A DNA stretch of 64,000 bases. Origin: Lewinellaceae bacterium (GTDB taxonomy: Bacteria > Bacteroidota > Bacteroidia > Chitinophagales > Saprospiraceae). The position numbers were made by a program, and so were the translations under genes. Below the pieces are notes generated by a model, which saw only the letters and a list, made by a program, of their open reading frames with translations, was not told the DNA's origin and ran no database searches. Of the stretch, positions 25,614 through 33,695 are shown one piece after another. The stretch is from NCBI GenBank assembly GCA_020636375.1, contig JACJXZ010000020.1:1-64000 (forward strand), read 5' to 3'. The number at the start of each line of letters is the position of its first letter. Position 1 is the stretch's first letter.

Positions 25614-27377
25614 TCAATGCTTAAGGAGAACAGGCGTTACGCCTAAAGTTTTGTCTTTTCCCCTCACACTTATCCAATACAGGCCTGGGGGCAAATTGTT
25701 CAACGGCAGCCGAGCTTGCTGGGGGCCGGCGGGCCAGTGGCGGGCAGGCAGCAGCTGTCGTTCCCTGCCGGAGGCGTCGGTCAGGCAGACGCTGGCCTCG
25801 GTGGCTTGGTACAGGGTGAAGGAAAGCAGGGTTTCGCTTTGGGCCGGGTTGGGCGTCGTTTTCAAATTCAGCCGGGGCGCGTCTGAAGCAACTGCGCCTG
25901 ACATCACGGAGGGCGACAGCAGGCCGTCGCGGGTGTTGCTGCCTTTGTAGGTGCCCCAGAGGACGCGTTCGGGGCTGTAGGGGACGTTGAGGTTGTAGGC
26001 GTTGAGGAAGGCTGTATCCGGGGCAGCGCCAAAGTTCAGGGTGTAGGAGAGCGCTACCAGGTCCATCAAACCATCGCCGTTTACGTCGCTTAGGGCAGCG
26101 CCATTCAGGTAAGTCAAACCCCGGGGGTGAAGCGGGAAACCATCCACCGGCGTACCATCCAGCTCGTATGCGTGGATAAAACCCGGCCCGCTGCCAACGA
26201 AGAGGACGGAACCGAACACCAGTTCGAACTGCCCATCATCGTCGATATCAGCTACGCTGATGATGCCCTCGCAGCCATCCATTTTGGAAATGGGGAAGCC
26301 CTCCCTGATGTTGCCATCGGCGTCCCAGGCGAAGAGCATCTCGCCCGGGCCGGCACCCAGGGTGCGGCTCATAAAAATCCAGTCTTCGCCGTCGATTTCC
26401 ACAACAGTTGGGGTGCTGAAAGTTGGGATATTCAAGGCGGAAGGAATAGGCCAGCCGGGACGATACGCGCCGGCTGAATCGATAATGTAAAATTCCGGAG
26501 CATCGCCGTGGGAAGCACCGACAGCCTCCAGCGTCCCTCCCTCATCAAAGCTGATCAATACGGGCGATTGATAGCTGTGCTTGTGGGTCGGCCCGGTAAC
26601 GATCGGGAACCCGGGCTTAGGCTGCCCATCCAACCCAAAAATATAACGGCTGGTTGTGGAGTGCATGACGATATCCTTCTCTCCATCTCCGTCCATGTCG
26701 CCAATGGAAGGGGTCACGGCAGGAGGAGCGTCCAGTGCAACCGGCCAGTTGGAGCTGAAGGAACTGCCATCTCCTTTGAGGATGTGGACATAACCGATGG
26801 GGAAATCATATTCTGTCGCAACGACTTCCAGAGCGCCGTCGCCATCCAGATCGGATAGGGCGGGGGCAGTGAGTATCCAGTTATTGTTCAGGTTGACGGG
26901 CCAGCCTGCTACTTCGGTGCCATCTTTCTCAAAGGCGTACAGCCGGGGCGATACCTGAATGCCACCGGTTGCCAGCACAATCTCTTCCTGGCCGTCGCCG
27001 TCGATATCTCCCACCGACGGCGGGTAAATGGCGACAGCCGATAGGGTACGTTCCCACAACAGGTTGCCCAGGCTGTAGGCCTGCAGTTTGTTGTTGGCGC
27101 CCCAGAGGATGTCGTCGACGCCGTCGCCGTCGAGGTCGGCCAGGGTTATATTGCGGAGGTTTTTGGATGTGGCGTTGGCGGGCAAGGCTTTGGGAAAGCC
27201 GGGCAGTTGTTCGAAAACGGTATCCCGGAATTCCAGATTTTCTATGTTTTCTATCCCCGGAACCGGATATGCAGTAATCCGGAAGTTCTCATCCATCTCA
27301 GCGCGCATCAGCTGGGCCGAAGCCTGCCCCGCCAGCAGGGCGGCGGCCGTCAGGAGTATCCATTGCTTCATGGTCAT
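25614..27377 (-). CDS. Exported FG-GAP repeat protein with T9SS sorting domain
   Basis: A 587-residue secreted protein. The signal is MTMKQWILLTAAALLAGQASA. The body is a beta-propeller of FG-GAP/integrin-like repeats with calcium-type loops: DLDGDGVDDILWG, DIDGDGQEEIVLA, DLDGDGALEVVAT, DMDGDGEKDIVMH, DIDDDGQFELVFG, DVNGDGLMDLVAL. The tail is a T9SS sorting domain (LKTTPNPAQSETLLSFTL ... NNLPPGLYWISVRGKD). Probable role: surface adhesion or binding. Two ATGs six bases apart could start it. Confidence 0.88.
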   Translation of the reverse strand: MTMKQWILLTAAALLAGQASAQLMRAEMDENFRITAYPVPGIENIENLEFRDTVFEQLPGFPKALPANATSKNLRNITLADLDGDGVDDILWGANNKLQAYSLGNLLWERTLSAVAIYPPSVGDIDGDGQEEIVLATGGIQVSPRLYAFEKDGTEVAGWPVNLNNNWILTAPALSDLDGDGALEVVATEYDFPIGYVHILKGDGSSFSSNWPVALDAPPAVTPSIGDMDGDGEKDIVMHSTTSRYIFGLDGQPKPGFPIVTGPTHKHSYQSPVLISFDEGGTLEAVGASHGDAPEFYIIDSAGAYRPGWPIPSALNIPTFSTPTVVEIDGEDWIFMSRTLGAGPGEMLFAWDADGNIREGFPISKMDGCEGIISVADIDDDGQFELVFGSVLFVGSGPGFIHAYELDGTPVDGFPLHPRGLTYLNGAALSDVNGDGLMDLVALSYTLNFGAAPDTAFLNAYNLNVPYSPERVLWGTYKGSNTRDGLLSPSVMSGAVASDAPRLNLKTTPNPAQSETLLSFTLYQATEASVCLTDASGRERQLLPARHWPAGPQQARLPLNNLPPGLYWISVRGKDKTLGVTPVLLKH

Positions 27378-27407
27378 CGGTTTTTGAAGCGGGAAGATAC
27401 GGAATAG

Positions 27408-27452
27408 TGTTGGAAAAGGGGTGTGGCCGACAGTCTCAACCCTTTTCCAACA
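27408..27452. repeat. Inverted repeat upstream of the FG-GAP gene
   Basis: TGTTGGAAAAGGG (27408-27420) and its exact complement (27440-27452) face each other. Next to it, 27480-27570 carries several ATTGGTTATT/AATAACCAAT words in both orientations. It lies between the divergent FG-GAP start and the end of the VanY-type gene. Confidence 0.6.
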
Positions 27453-27577
27453 GTTATTGCTCTGCCGGGGAACGGGCGGAGTTATTGGTTATTGTTCGTC
27501 GTCCCGGGGTGGCTGGCTGTTAATAACCAATAATCCCACACGCCCCCGCTGCGCCAATAACCAATAACCCCCACCGA

Positions 27578-28429
27578 TCAGCGTCGGCACTCCCCGTTGA
27601 TCCCCAGCACATACTTCTCCACCACGCCGATCTCTTCGGCTACCTCCGCCCCCTGGAAGCCGGCGATCATATCATCCTTCAGTTTTTCCTTTGCCAGGGC
27701 GGTCAGCGGGAGAGCGACGGGCAGATACGACCAGTGCCACTTCTCCTCGTTGTAGCCGAAGGGGCGCTCGTCGCCTTTGGGGCTGTAGGGCTGGCAGAAG
27801 CCGTACTCCGAAGCGTGGGCCGTGAGCCACTGGTAGATTTTCAGCCCTTCGCCGGCCCCGAAGTATTCGTTGTTGAAGGCGTTCAGGTCCATATCGGTGC
27901 CCCAGTGGTGGCGGGAGGTGCCGGGCATGGAGCTGTACTCCAGGATTTTGAGGGCACGGGCTTTGGGGTCGGGGTATGCTTTGGAGGCGTCCTTTCCGTT
28001 CTCGATGGCCTGAGCACCCGTCCATTTGCGCTCCCAGATGCCTTTCTGGTAGTCGAAGTTGCGGGTGGCGGAGCGGATCACCAGGGTGATGCCCTCCTTT
28101 TTTGCCGCTTCGCGCATGCGCAGGAAAGCCTCGTAGGTATCCCTGCGCAGGTACAGGCCCTCCCGGTCGGCATAGCGGGCGTCGACCTGCACAAAATCCG
28201 GATGCTGTGCCGGGTCGAAATGCCCCATGATGTAATCGGTGGTGAACCCGCCGGCGATGGCCGTGTCGGCCAGGCTGGCAAAGGTGGTTTCGTAGGCAAC
28301 AGGGCCTTCTGCGCCGGCCTGCTCCGGCGCGCTTGCGCCCTGCTCCGCTGTGCTGCCGGAAGGCTGGCAGGAGAAGAGCAGCTGTGTCAACAACAGGATG
28401 GTGCAGAACATTATTTTCTTTGTTTTCAT
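27578..28429 (-). CDS. VanY-type D-alanyl-D-alanine carboxypeptidase family lipoprotein
   Basis: A 283-residue exported peptidase. The signal MKTKKIMFCTILLLTQLLFSC gives Cys21 as a lipidated residue. The zinc-binding pattern of peptidase family M15B is present: SRHHWGTDMDLN (His and Asp ligands) and EEKWHWSYLP (catalytic Glu and third ligand His). RSATRNFDYQKGIWERKW also fits the family. It probably trims D-Ala from peptidoglycan stem peptides at the periplasmic face. A tetranucleotide repeat lies directly upstream (28472-28544). The ATG at 28429 was chosen because the lipoprotein signal starts there. Confidence 0.88.
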   Translation of the reverse strand: MKTKKIMFCTILLLTQLLFSCQPSGSTAEQGASAPEQAGAEGPVAYETTFASLADTAIAGGFTTDYIMGHFDPAQHPDFVQVDARYADREGLYLRRDTYEAFLRMREAAKKEGITLVIRSATRNFDYQKGIWERKWTGAQAIENGKDASKAYPDPKARALKILEYSSMPGTSRHHWGTDMDLNAFNNEYFGAGEGLKIYQWLTAHASEYGFCQPYSPKGDERPFGYNEEKWHWSYLPVALPLTALAKEKLKDDMIAGFQGAEVAEEIGVVEKYVLGINGECRR

Positions 28430-28471
28430 CAGATTCTTTTTTATGGCCAGATAAGGCCTGCTGTTCGCAGC

Positions 28472-28544
28472 ATTCACTCACTCACTCACTCATTCACTCA
28501 CTCATTCACTCACTCACTCATTCACTCATTCACTCACTCACTCA
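28472..28544. repeat. Tetranucleotide microsatellite (ACTC/ATTC)
   Basis: About 73 bp of almost uninterrupted 4-bp units, CACT with scattered CATT, giving an 8-16 bp higher-order pattern. It fills the spacer between the stop of the 28542-29960 gene and the VanY-type start, 43 bp upstream of the latter. Such tracts can change length by slippage. Confidence 0.85.
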
Positions 28545-29960
28545 ATACTCAAACTCCATCTGCTCCGCCGGGTATCCGAACAGGAAGCGCTCCTTGATCA
28601 GGTTGGCCACTGCCACCGGCACCAGGCTTTCCCAGCCTTCTTCGCCGTTCTGGAGCATGTGCAGCACTTCCTTGGAGAAGATGTGCAGGACATTGGGGTT
28701 GAATCCCTCCACATCGACGATCTGCCGGTTGTCGAGCAGGTGTTTGTAGAGGAATTTCACGCCTTCCGGAATGGGCACATTCTGGGCGGTGATCAGCTCG
28801 CCGCTGCCTTCCTGCAGGGCGGGGTAAACGTAGAACTTCACGTTGCGGGTGAAGAGTTCGCCGAAGGCGGCCAGCAGGCGGCCGTCCATATTCCGGTAGT
28901 ATTTGTCGTTGATCAGGTCGAGCAGTTCGCCGACGCCGGTGACGATGCCCAGCTTCTGCACCCGGTAGTCGGCCAGGTAAGCGATCATCTTCTGGTACTG
29001 CTGGCAATCGGAGACCACCACTGTCTGGCCCAGGGTATTGAGCAGCTCGGCGCGGTCGAGGAAGTCCTGCTCGTCCAGCTCGCCGGCAGCGCGCAGGTTG
29101 TCGAGGGTGATCTCGGTGAGCAGGTACACCCGCCGGGCGTCTACCTCCGGGTCGTTGCGGAATTGCTGGAAGCTGGCCTGTATCATGTCGAGGTTGACCA
29201 GGGTGGCAGGGCGGAAGCTGCCGCGCACCAACATGACGTTCTTTTTATAGAGAAATTCCGAGGCGTGCATGTTCTGGCGGTCCGGCCCGAAGATGGCCAC
29301 GTCGCTCAGGGCGTTCTTGACGATCCAGAGGCTGAGCAGCCGGTTGTCGAGCTGTTCGAACTCCGGGCCGGTGAGCCGCACCATATCGACCTTGACCCGG
29401 CCGTGCAGGCCGTCCATCAGGGACTGCAGCATCACTTCCGGGCTGTCGTTGTAGCGGTAGCAGGCGTAGATGAGGTTGACGCCCAGGATGCCGATAGCCT
29501 GCTGCTGCAGGTGGTTGTCGTTGTCGAGCATGCGCACGTGCAGGACGAGGTCGTTGGGCTCGCTGTCGGGCCGGAGCTGGAAGCGGATGCCCAGCCACCC
29601 GTTGCCTTTGATGGTGCGCTGGTAGTTGACGGCAGCCACGGTATCGGCGAAGACGAAGAAGTTGGTGCCGGGCCGCTCGTTGGTCAGGCGGGACCGCATC
29701 AGCCCGAACTCGTGGTCGAGCATCTTGTAGAGGCGGGCTTCGCAGACGTAGCGGCCGCTGGGCTCTTCGCCGTAAATCTGGTCGGAGTACGTCTTGTCGT
29801 AGGCCGACATGGTCTTGGCGATGGTGCCCGCCGCGGCCCCCACCTGGAAGAAGTAACGGGCTACCTCCTGGCCGGCGCCGATCTCGGCAAAAGTGCCGTA
29901 AATCTCCGGGTCGAGGTTGATCTCCAGGGCTTTCTGGTCGGTTTCGAGCAACTGGCGCAT
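28542..29960 (-). CDS. Conserved cytoplasmic protein of unknown function (472 aa)
   Basis: Strongly conserved type: the start MRQLLETDQKALEINLDPEI and following YGTFAEIGAGQEVARYFF, with AAAGTIAKTMSAYDKTYSD soon after, are a signature I know from many bacterial genomes. There the protein is labelled nicotinate-nucleotide adenylyltransferase or, wrongly, TonB-dependent receptor. There is no signal peptide, beta barrel or nucleotidyltransferase HxGH motif that I can see, so I leave the function open. The C-terminal KERFLFGYPAEQMEFEY is also conserved. The start at 29960 matches the family; upstream codons run through a palindrome. The gene ends inside the tetranucleotide repeat. Confidence 0.8.
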   Translation of the reverse strand: MRQLLETDQKALEINLDPEIYGTFAEIGAGQEVARYFFQVGAAAGTIAKTMSAYDKTYSDQIYGEEPSGRYVCEARLYKMLDHEFGLMRSRLTNERPGTNFFVFADTVAAVNYQRTIKGNGWLGIRFQLRPDSEPNDLVLHVRMLDNDNHLQQQAIGILGVNLIYACYRYNDSPEVMLQSLMDGLHGRVKVDMVRLTGPEFEQLDNRLLSLWIVKNALSDVAIFGPDRQNMHASEFLYKKNVMLVRGSFRPATLVNLDMIQASFQQFRNDPEVDARRVYLLTEITLDNLRAAGELDEQDFLDRAELLNTLGQTVVVSDCQQYQKMIAYLADYRVQKLGIVTGVGELLDLINDKYYRNMDGRLLAAFGELFTRNVKFYVYPALQEGSGELITAQNVPIPEGVKFLYKHLLDNRQIVDVEGFNPNVLHIFSKEVLHMLQNGEEGWESLVPVAVANLIKERFLFGYPAEQMEFEY

Positions 29961-30024
29961 GGGAAGCTTCTGTTTGGTAATAATCGAAACGGCGGTAAAG
30001 GTACCAAAATTGCCCGTTATGTTA

Positions 30025-30078
30025 ACGGGCCACTTTAAAGTGGCCCGTCCGGAAAAGGGCCGGCTCAGGAGCCGGCCC
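30025..30078. repeat. Two adjacent perfect palindromes
   Basis: 30025-30048 is a perfect 24-bp palindrome with arms ACGGGCCACTTT, of the same family as 9002-9021. 30057-30078 is a GGGCCGGCTC/GAGCCGGCCC hairpin. They lie between the stop of the 30160 gene and the 28542-29960 gene start, in the place expected for a terminator, but lack a U-run. Confidence 0.7.
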
Positions 30079-30159
30079 CGGAAAACATCATTGGAGAGCA
30101 TGATGTTTTTTCAGAGCATGTATGGAGGCAGTCATTTTGGCTGCAAACATGCTCTCAGG

Positions 30160-31095
30160 TTACTTGACGATGAGGTTGTAATACAGGTTGTCCGGTTCTT
30201 TGCGGGCGTAAGCGCGGGCGATCTCCACGGCAGCGTCGATGCGGCGCTTCTTCAGGGCCACCTCGTCCTTGTAGGCGGTCATCAGCAGATCCCAGTTCCT
30301 TTTTTCCAGGTCGCTGACCTTGCCTTCGACTTTGGTGACCAGCTGCTGGGCTTCCTTGAAACAGGGCGAATAGGGATCGATGGTAGTCAGGTACTCCAGG
30401 GCTTTGCCGTAGCGCTGGGCGGCGATCTCCGCCCTGGCGCTCTGGATGCCCTTCATGCAGTTCTGCTCCTGCAGTTTGACGAACACATCTGCCATTTTCG
30501 CCTGGGCCTGATCATAACACCCTTCAGCCGCCACGGGAATCTGCCACAGCTCCACCAGGGCCGAGCCGTAATCCTGCAGCTGGGCGTAGCTCTCCGACTT
30601 CTTCAGGAACTGGCCGCAGTTGTCTTCGTAGTACTGAGCGATGCGGGCCTTTCCCTGTGCGATGAACTCCGCATACTTCGGCGACGAGGACTTGATGTTG
30701 CTGATCAGGCGAGTGATGGCCGCCTCCCGGTTGTCGCCGTTGCCGGTGAGGGTTTGGGTGGTGGAGGCAAAGATGGTGCGGTTGCTGGTTTGCTCCATGA
30801 TCAGGGTCAGGTCTGCCTTCAGGTAAGTCTGCTGCCGCATCCCGCTCATCTGCTTTTCGTCGTTGATGTCGAGCTTGGGGTAGACGATGAAGTCCTGCGC
30901 CCAGCCGGCGGCGGCGACGCCCTCCCGCGACAGGATTTGCGTGACTTTGTTGCGCAGCTTCTCCTGCTGGGCGGGCGACAACTCCGAGGCTACTTCTTTG
31001 AGCACGACGGAGACGGTGATGGGCGAAGTTTCCTGCTCCTGGGCCTGGAGGGCAAACAGGCACAGGCACAGTATGGTCGAAAGCATGTACTTCAT
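30160..31095 (-). CDS. Exported protein of unknown function, last gene of CsgG-like operon
   Basis: A 311-residue protein with signal MKYMLSTILCLCLFALQAQ. An N-terminal alpha/beta domain contains LKEVASELSPAQQEKLRNKV, KADLTLIMEQTSN and LTGNGDNREAAITRLISNIK. A helical C-terminal half has TPR-like spacing (DYGSALVELWQIPVAAEGCY, QRYGKALEYLTTIDPYSP). It starts 2 bp after the DUF6175 gene stops (31098), so the two are translationally coupled. I infer a periplasmic partner of the upstream products. Confidence 0.7.
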   Translation of the reverse strand: MKYMLSTILCLCLFALQAQEQETSPITVSVVLKEVASELSPAQQEKLRNKVTQILSREGVAAAGWAQDFIVYPKLDINDEKQMSGMRQQTYLKADLTLIMEQTSNRTIFASTTQTLTGNGDNREAAITRLISNIKSSSPKYAEFIAQGKARIAQYYEDNCGQFLKKSESYAQLQDYGSALVELWQIPVAAEGCYDQAQAKMADVFVKLQEQNCMKGIQSARAEIAAQRYGKALEYLTTIDPYSPCFKEAQQLVTKVEGKVSDLEKRNWDLLMTAYKDEVALKKRRIDAAVEIARAYARKEPDNLYYNLIVK

Positions 31096-31097
31096 GG

Positions 31098-32021
31098 TTA
31101 TTCAGTTTTGATGGTTAATGTTACGGAGGCACCCCGGATGTCCTGGGAGATTCTCAGCCGGCTGCCGTATTCGGTTTGAGCGCCGAGCTTGGCGACCTGT
31201 TTGCGGAGTTCGCGGGCAAAGCGGCTGGCGTCGTAGTTGTTTCCGTCTTCGTCCCGCAGGGGGATTTTCACGGCATCAAAGTGTATGAAGGTTTCATCAC
31301 CGCCCTTTTTATGGGCGTAGTTCTGATGGGCATTTTCCTTCAGCCAGTCCTCGATCAGGTCGCCCAGATAGTCGTAGTCGTCGCCGGCCTCCGTTTCGAG
31401 GTCCACCTCGCTGTTCTCATCCACGACGATGCGCACCTCGATGGTCCGGCCGTTCTCGCGGATGTCGGCGAATTTGCTGTTGAGCAGCTCCAGGAAGCGG
31501 TCGGTCTCGTTGTCGGTGTCGAGGGCCTGCTGGGCCAGCAGGGTGTAATCCGTCGTGCGTATGGTGCGGGAGGTGACGCTGGTGTTGGCCAGCGACTGGT
31601 CCGAGTAGTTGTCTACCGCTTCCATCAGGATGTGGACGCGGGCACCGCTGCCGCCCTGGTGGATGTCGATGTCCGCTTTCACGTACATGTCCGCCGGAGA
31701 GTTGTTGGCGATCTCCTTGAAGAGAGAGGACTGAGCCGTCCAGTCCTGAGCCGCTTCGATTTCGGCGTTCTGGTAGGCGGTGATGAAGTCGTAGGTGGTG
31801 AATCTGCGGTAGTCGAACGCCTCTTTGATCTTGCTCAGCACAGCGCGGTAAGTAAAGTCCTCATCCAGCTTCTGGCGGATGTCTTCCCCCTTGCTGGTCC
31901 ACGGCACCACCATGATGGTGGGCTGGACCTGCTGGACGTCCTTGCCGTCCTGGGCAAAAGACAAAGCGGGGAAGAGGAGCGTGAGGCCGAAGGCCAGGTA
32001 TTTTATGGTTGTGCTTTTCAT
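31098..32021 (-). CDS. DUF6175 family exported protein
   Basis: A 307-residue protein with signal MKSTTIKYLAFGLTLLFPALSFAQ. The mature start QPTIMVVPWTSKGEDIRQKL is the DUF6175 signature, followed by FDYRRFTTYDFITAYQNAEI and a domain with DMYVKADIDIH and TIEVRIVVDEN. The overall alpha/beta pattern recalls CsgG/FlgO-type periplasmic domains. It starts 10 bp after the small lipoprotein gene and ends 2 bp before the next gene. Upstream in-frame codons were excluded because the signal peptide begins at 32021. Confidence 0.75.
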   Translation of the reverse strand: MKSTTIKYLAFGLTLLFPALSFAQDGKDVQQVQPTIMVVPWTSKGEDIRQKLDEDFTYRAVLSKIKEAFDYRRFTTYDFITAYQNAEIEAAQDWTAQSSLFKEIANNSPADMYVKADIDIHQGGSGARVHILMEAVDNYSDQSLANTSVTSRTIRTTDYTLLAQQALDTDNETDRFLELLNSKFADIRENGRTIEVRIVVDENSEVDLETEAGDDYDYLGDLIEDWLKENAHQNYAHKKGGDETFIHFDAVKIPLRDEDGNNYDASRFARELRKQVAKLGAQTEYGSRLRISQDIRGASVTLTIKTE

Positions 32022-32031
32022 ATTTGCGAGG

Positions 32032-32484
32032 TTAAAATCCGAATTTGTTGATGACTTTTTCATTTTCGAGGTGCTTGCGCAGGGAGAAGGTGTTGATGCC
32101 CACCTCGAGGGCCAGTTCTTTCAGGTTCTTGTCCTTGTTTTTCTGAAGAGGGGCGGTGACTTTGGAACTGGTGATGAAGTTCCGGTACTCGCCGGAGGAG
32201 AAGAACTCGTCGAAGAAGCTCTGTTTGGCGGATTCACCGTCTGGCGCCAGCGGCAGCTTGTATGCCGTGTTGGGCACGCCGCGGAAGAGCAGCGTCCGGA
32301 AGGCGCGTTGTTCGGCGTCGGTGACGGCGTCGGCGTCCTTGTTGCCGTAGCCTTTGGCGCCGAGCACGAGGATGTCCTTATTCTGGCTGACGTTCCATAC
32401 TTCGGCGGAGGGGATGGTGCGCTTGGCGCCGCAGGAGGCAAAGAAAAGGGCTGCTGCGACGAGGCACAGGAATATTCGTTGCAT
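32032..32484 (-). CDS. Small lipoprotein, LPP20-like
   Basis: A 150-residue lipoprotein: MQRIFLCLVAAALFFASC gives a good lipobox (FASC, Cys18). The mature part has LVLGAKGYGNKDADAVTDAE then QRAFRTLLFRG, reminiscent of the LPP20/FlgP fold in which a small domain begins with a Gly-rich strand and an Ala-rich helix. That assignment is tentative. It lies 53 bp after the CsgG-like gene and 10 bp before the DUF6175 gene, all on one strand. Confidence 0.65.
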   Translation of the reverse strand: MQRIFLCLVAAALFFASCGAKRTIPSAEVWNVSQNKDILVLGAKGYGNKDADAVTDAEQRAFRTLLFRGVPNTAYKLPLAPDGESAKQSFFDEFFSSGEYRNFITSSKVTAPLQKNKDKNLKELALEVGINTFSLRKHLENEKVINKFGF

Positions 32485-32537
32485 CGTTGGGTTTGTTTTG
32501 ATTTTGTTGGAAAATGAGCAGGGCCGGAAGGCGGCGC

Positions 32538-33437
32538 CTACTTGTAATTGTTGATCACGTTCTTAAAGGTTTTATCCAGGAGGCTGCGGCTTTCCGGATT
32601 AGAGCGGATGACGACCTCGGCGCCCTCGGCCGGGGCATTGCTGATGGCGTCGAAGATTTCCTTGGCGCCTTTGGTCGGCTTGGCCGTGGAGAGGGCGTCG
32701 CCTTTAACCTCGGAGATTTTGAGGTTGCCGACGACATCTTCCATGTATTCTACCTGTCCGCCGCCGAGGTCGACCGGGGTGATCATGACGACGTCGAAGA
32801 TGTCGCCTTGTTTTACGCCGTCTTTCTCGCCGGCCGAAACAAGGGCCTCCCGCAACTTGCCGTTTTTCTCGTCGGTTACTTTGACGATCCGGATTTCGAT
32901 GGGGAAGGCTTTGGTGAAGAATTCGTCGACCTTCCAGCCCATGCTTTCAATCGCTTTCAGGATGGCGGCGTTGCCGGAAGAGCCATATCCTGTTTCCCGG
33001 AAGGTTTCCGAATGCTTGGTGGCAGTGGTGGAGACATCGACCACAGTGAGCGACACGCTGACTTCTCCCTTGTAGTTGGTCAGTTTCCCGTCGTTGTACT
33101 GGGGGCTGGACTGTTGGCTGAGCACCTTGGTGATCAGCATGTGTGTGGCGCCGATGGCGTTGAACTCCTCGGCGACGATCTTGGAACGGAGGAACTGCTC
33201 GTCGTGCTGCCGGCTTTGCTCTTCCAGGATTTTGGTGTAGGAGTTGCGGTCGATGGCGTGGATGCGGTCGTTGGTGGAGAGCCGCTCCTGGGCCAGGGCC
33301 GCCAGCGTTTTTACAGCGCCGGGATCCCGGGAATCGTAGGATTCGATGACGGCGATGCTGATGGCACCTTCCTCTTCCTGGGCGTAGGTGGCAAAGGACA
33401 ATACAAGGCAGGTCAACATGATGATTGTGTTTTTCAT
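32538..33437 (-). CDS. CsgG-like exported protein, first gene of a four-gene operon
   Basis: A 299-residue protein with signal MKNTIIMLTCLVLSFATYAQ. The segment ISIAVIESYDSRDPGAVKTL, then RIHAIDRNSYTKILEEQSRQ and IGATHMLITKVLSQQS, follows the CsgG/curli-assembly pattern (conserved strand, DR-x-x-x-x-x-x-L-E helix, GA-x-hhhh-G strand). The C-terminal region IFDVVMITPVDLGGGQVEYM may be a small beta-barrel domain. No lipobox is seen, unlike true CsgG. It heads an operon with a small lipoprotein, DUF6175 and a fourth exported protein; the CHAT gene ends 258 bp upstream on the same strand. Confidence 0.7.
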   Translation of the reverse strand: MKNTIIMLTCLVLSFATYAQEEEGAISIAVIESYDSRDPGAVKTLAALAQERLSTNDRIHAIDRNSYTKILEEQSRQHDEQFLRSKIVAEEFNAIGATHMLITKVLSQQSSPQYNDGKLTNYKGEVSVSLTVVDVSTTATKHSETFRETGYGSSGNAAILKAIESMGWKVDEFFTKAFPIEIRIVKVTDEKNGKLREALVSAGEKDGVKQGDIFDVVMITPVDLGGGQVEYMEDVVGNLKISEVKGDALSTAKPTKGAKEIFDAISNAPAEGAEVVIRSNPESRSLLDKTFKNVINNYK

Positions 33438-33695
33438 GACTCCAAAGATTTTAAGCAGATTATTAAATTCGTTTTGTTCTTTGTTCCTGTTCCTGGGAAA
33501 GGGTACCCAAAATGGATGGGTTTTTTTTGAAAAAATTTCAGGTACTGCTTATGAGCGAGCGACGCATTTGTCATTCTATGTTGATGCAGGAAGAGATTGA
33601 GGATCAGATACAATGATCATAGGATCACATGCCCGACAACTAATATAATAATTATTTTCAACTGTAGCGGCATCCTGTTCATCCTCCGTAACGCT

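Noticed and set aside
28472..28544. Regularly repeated DNA considered as a CRISPR array
   Set aside because: The unit is 4 bp with no spacers; there are no cas genes nearby.
28659..30038. 459-codon plus-strand frame opposite the conserved 472-aa protein
   Set aside because: Antisense shadow of a strongly conserved family.
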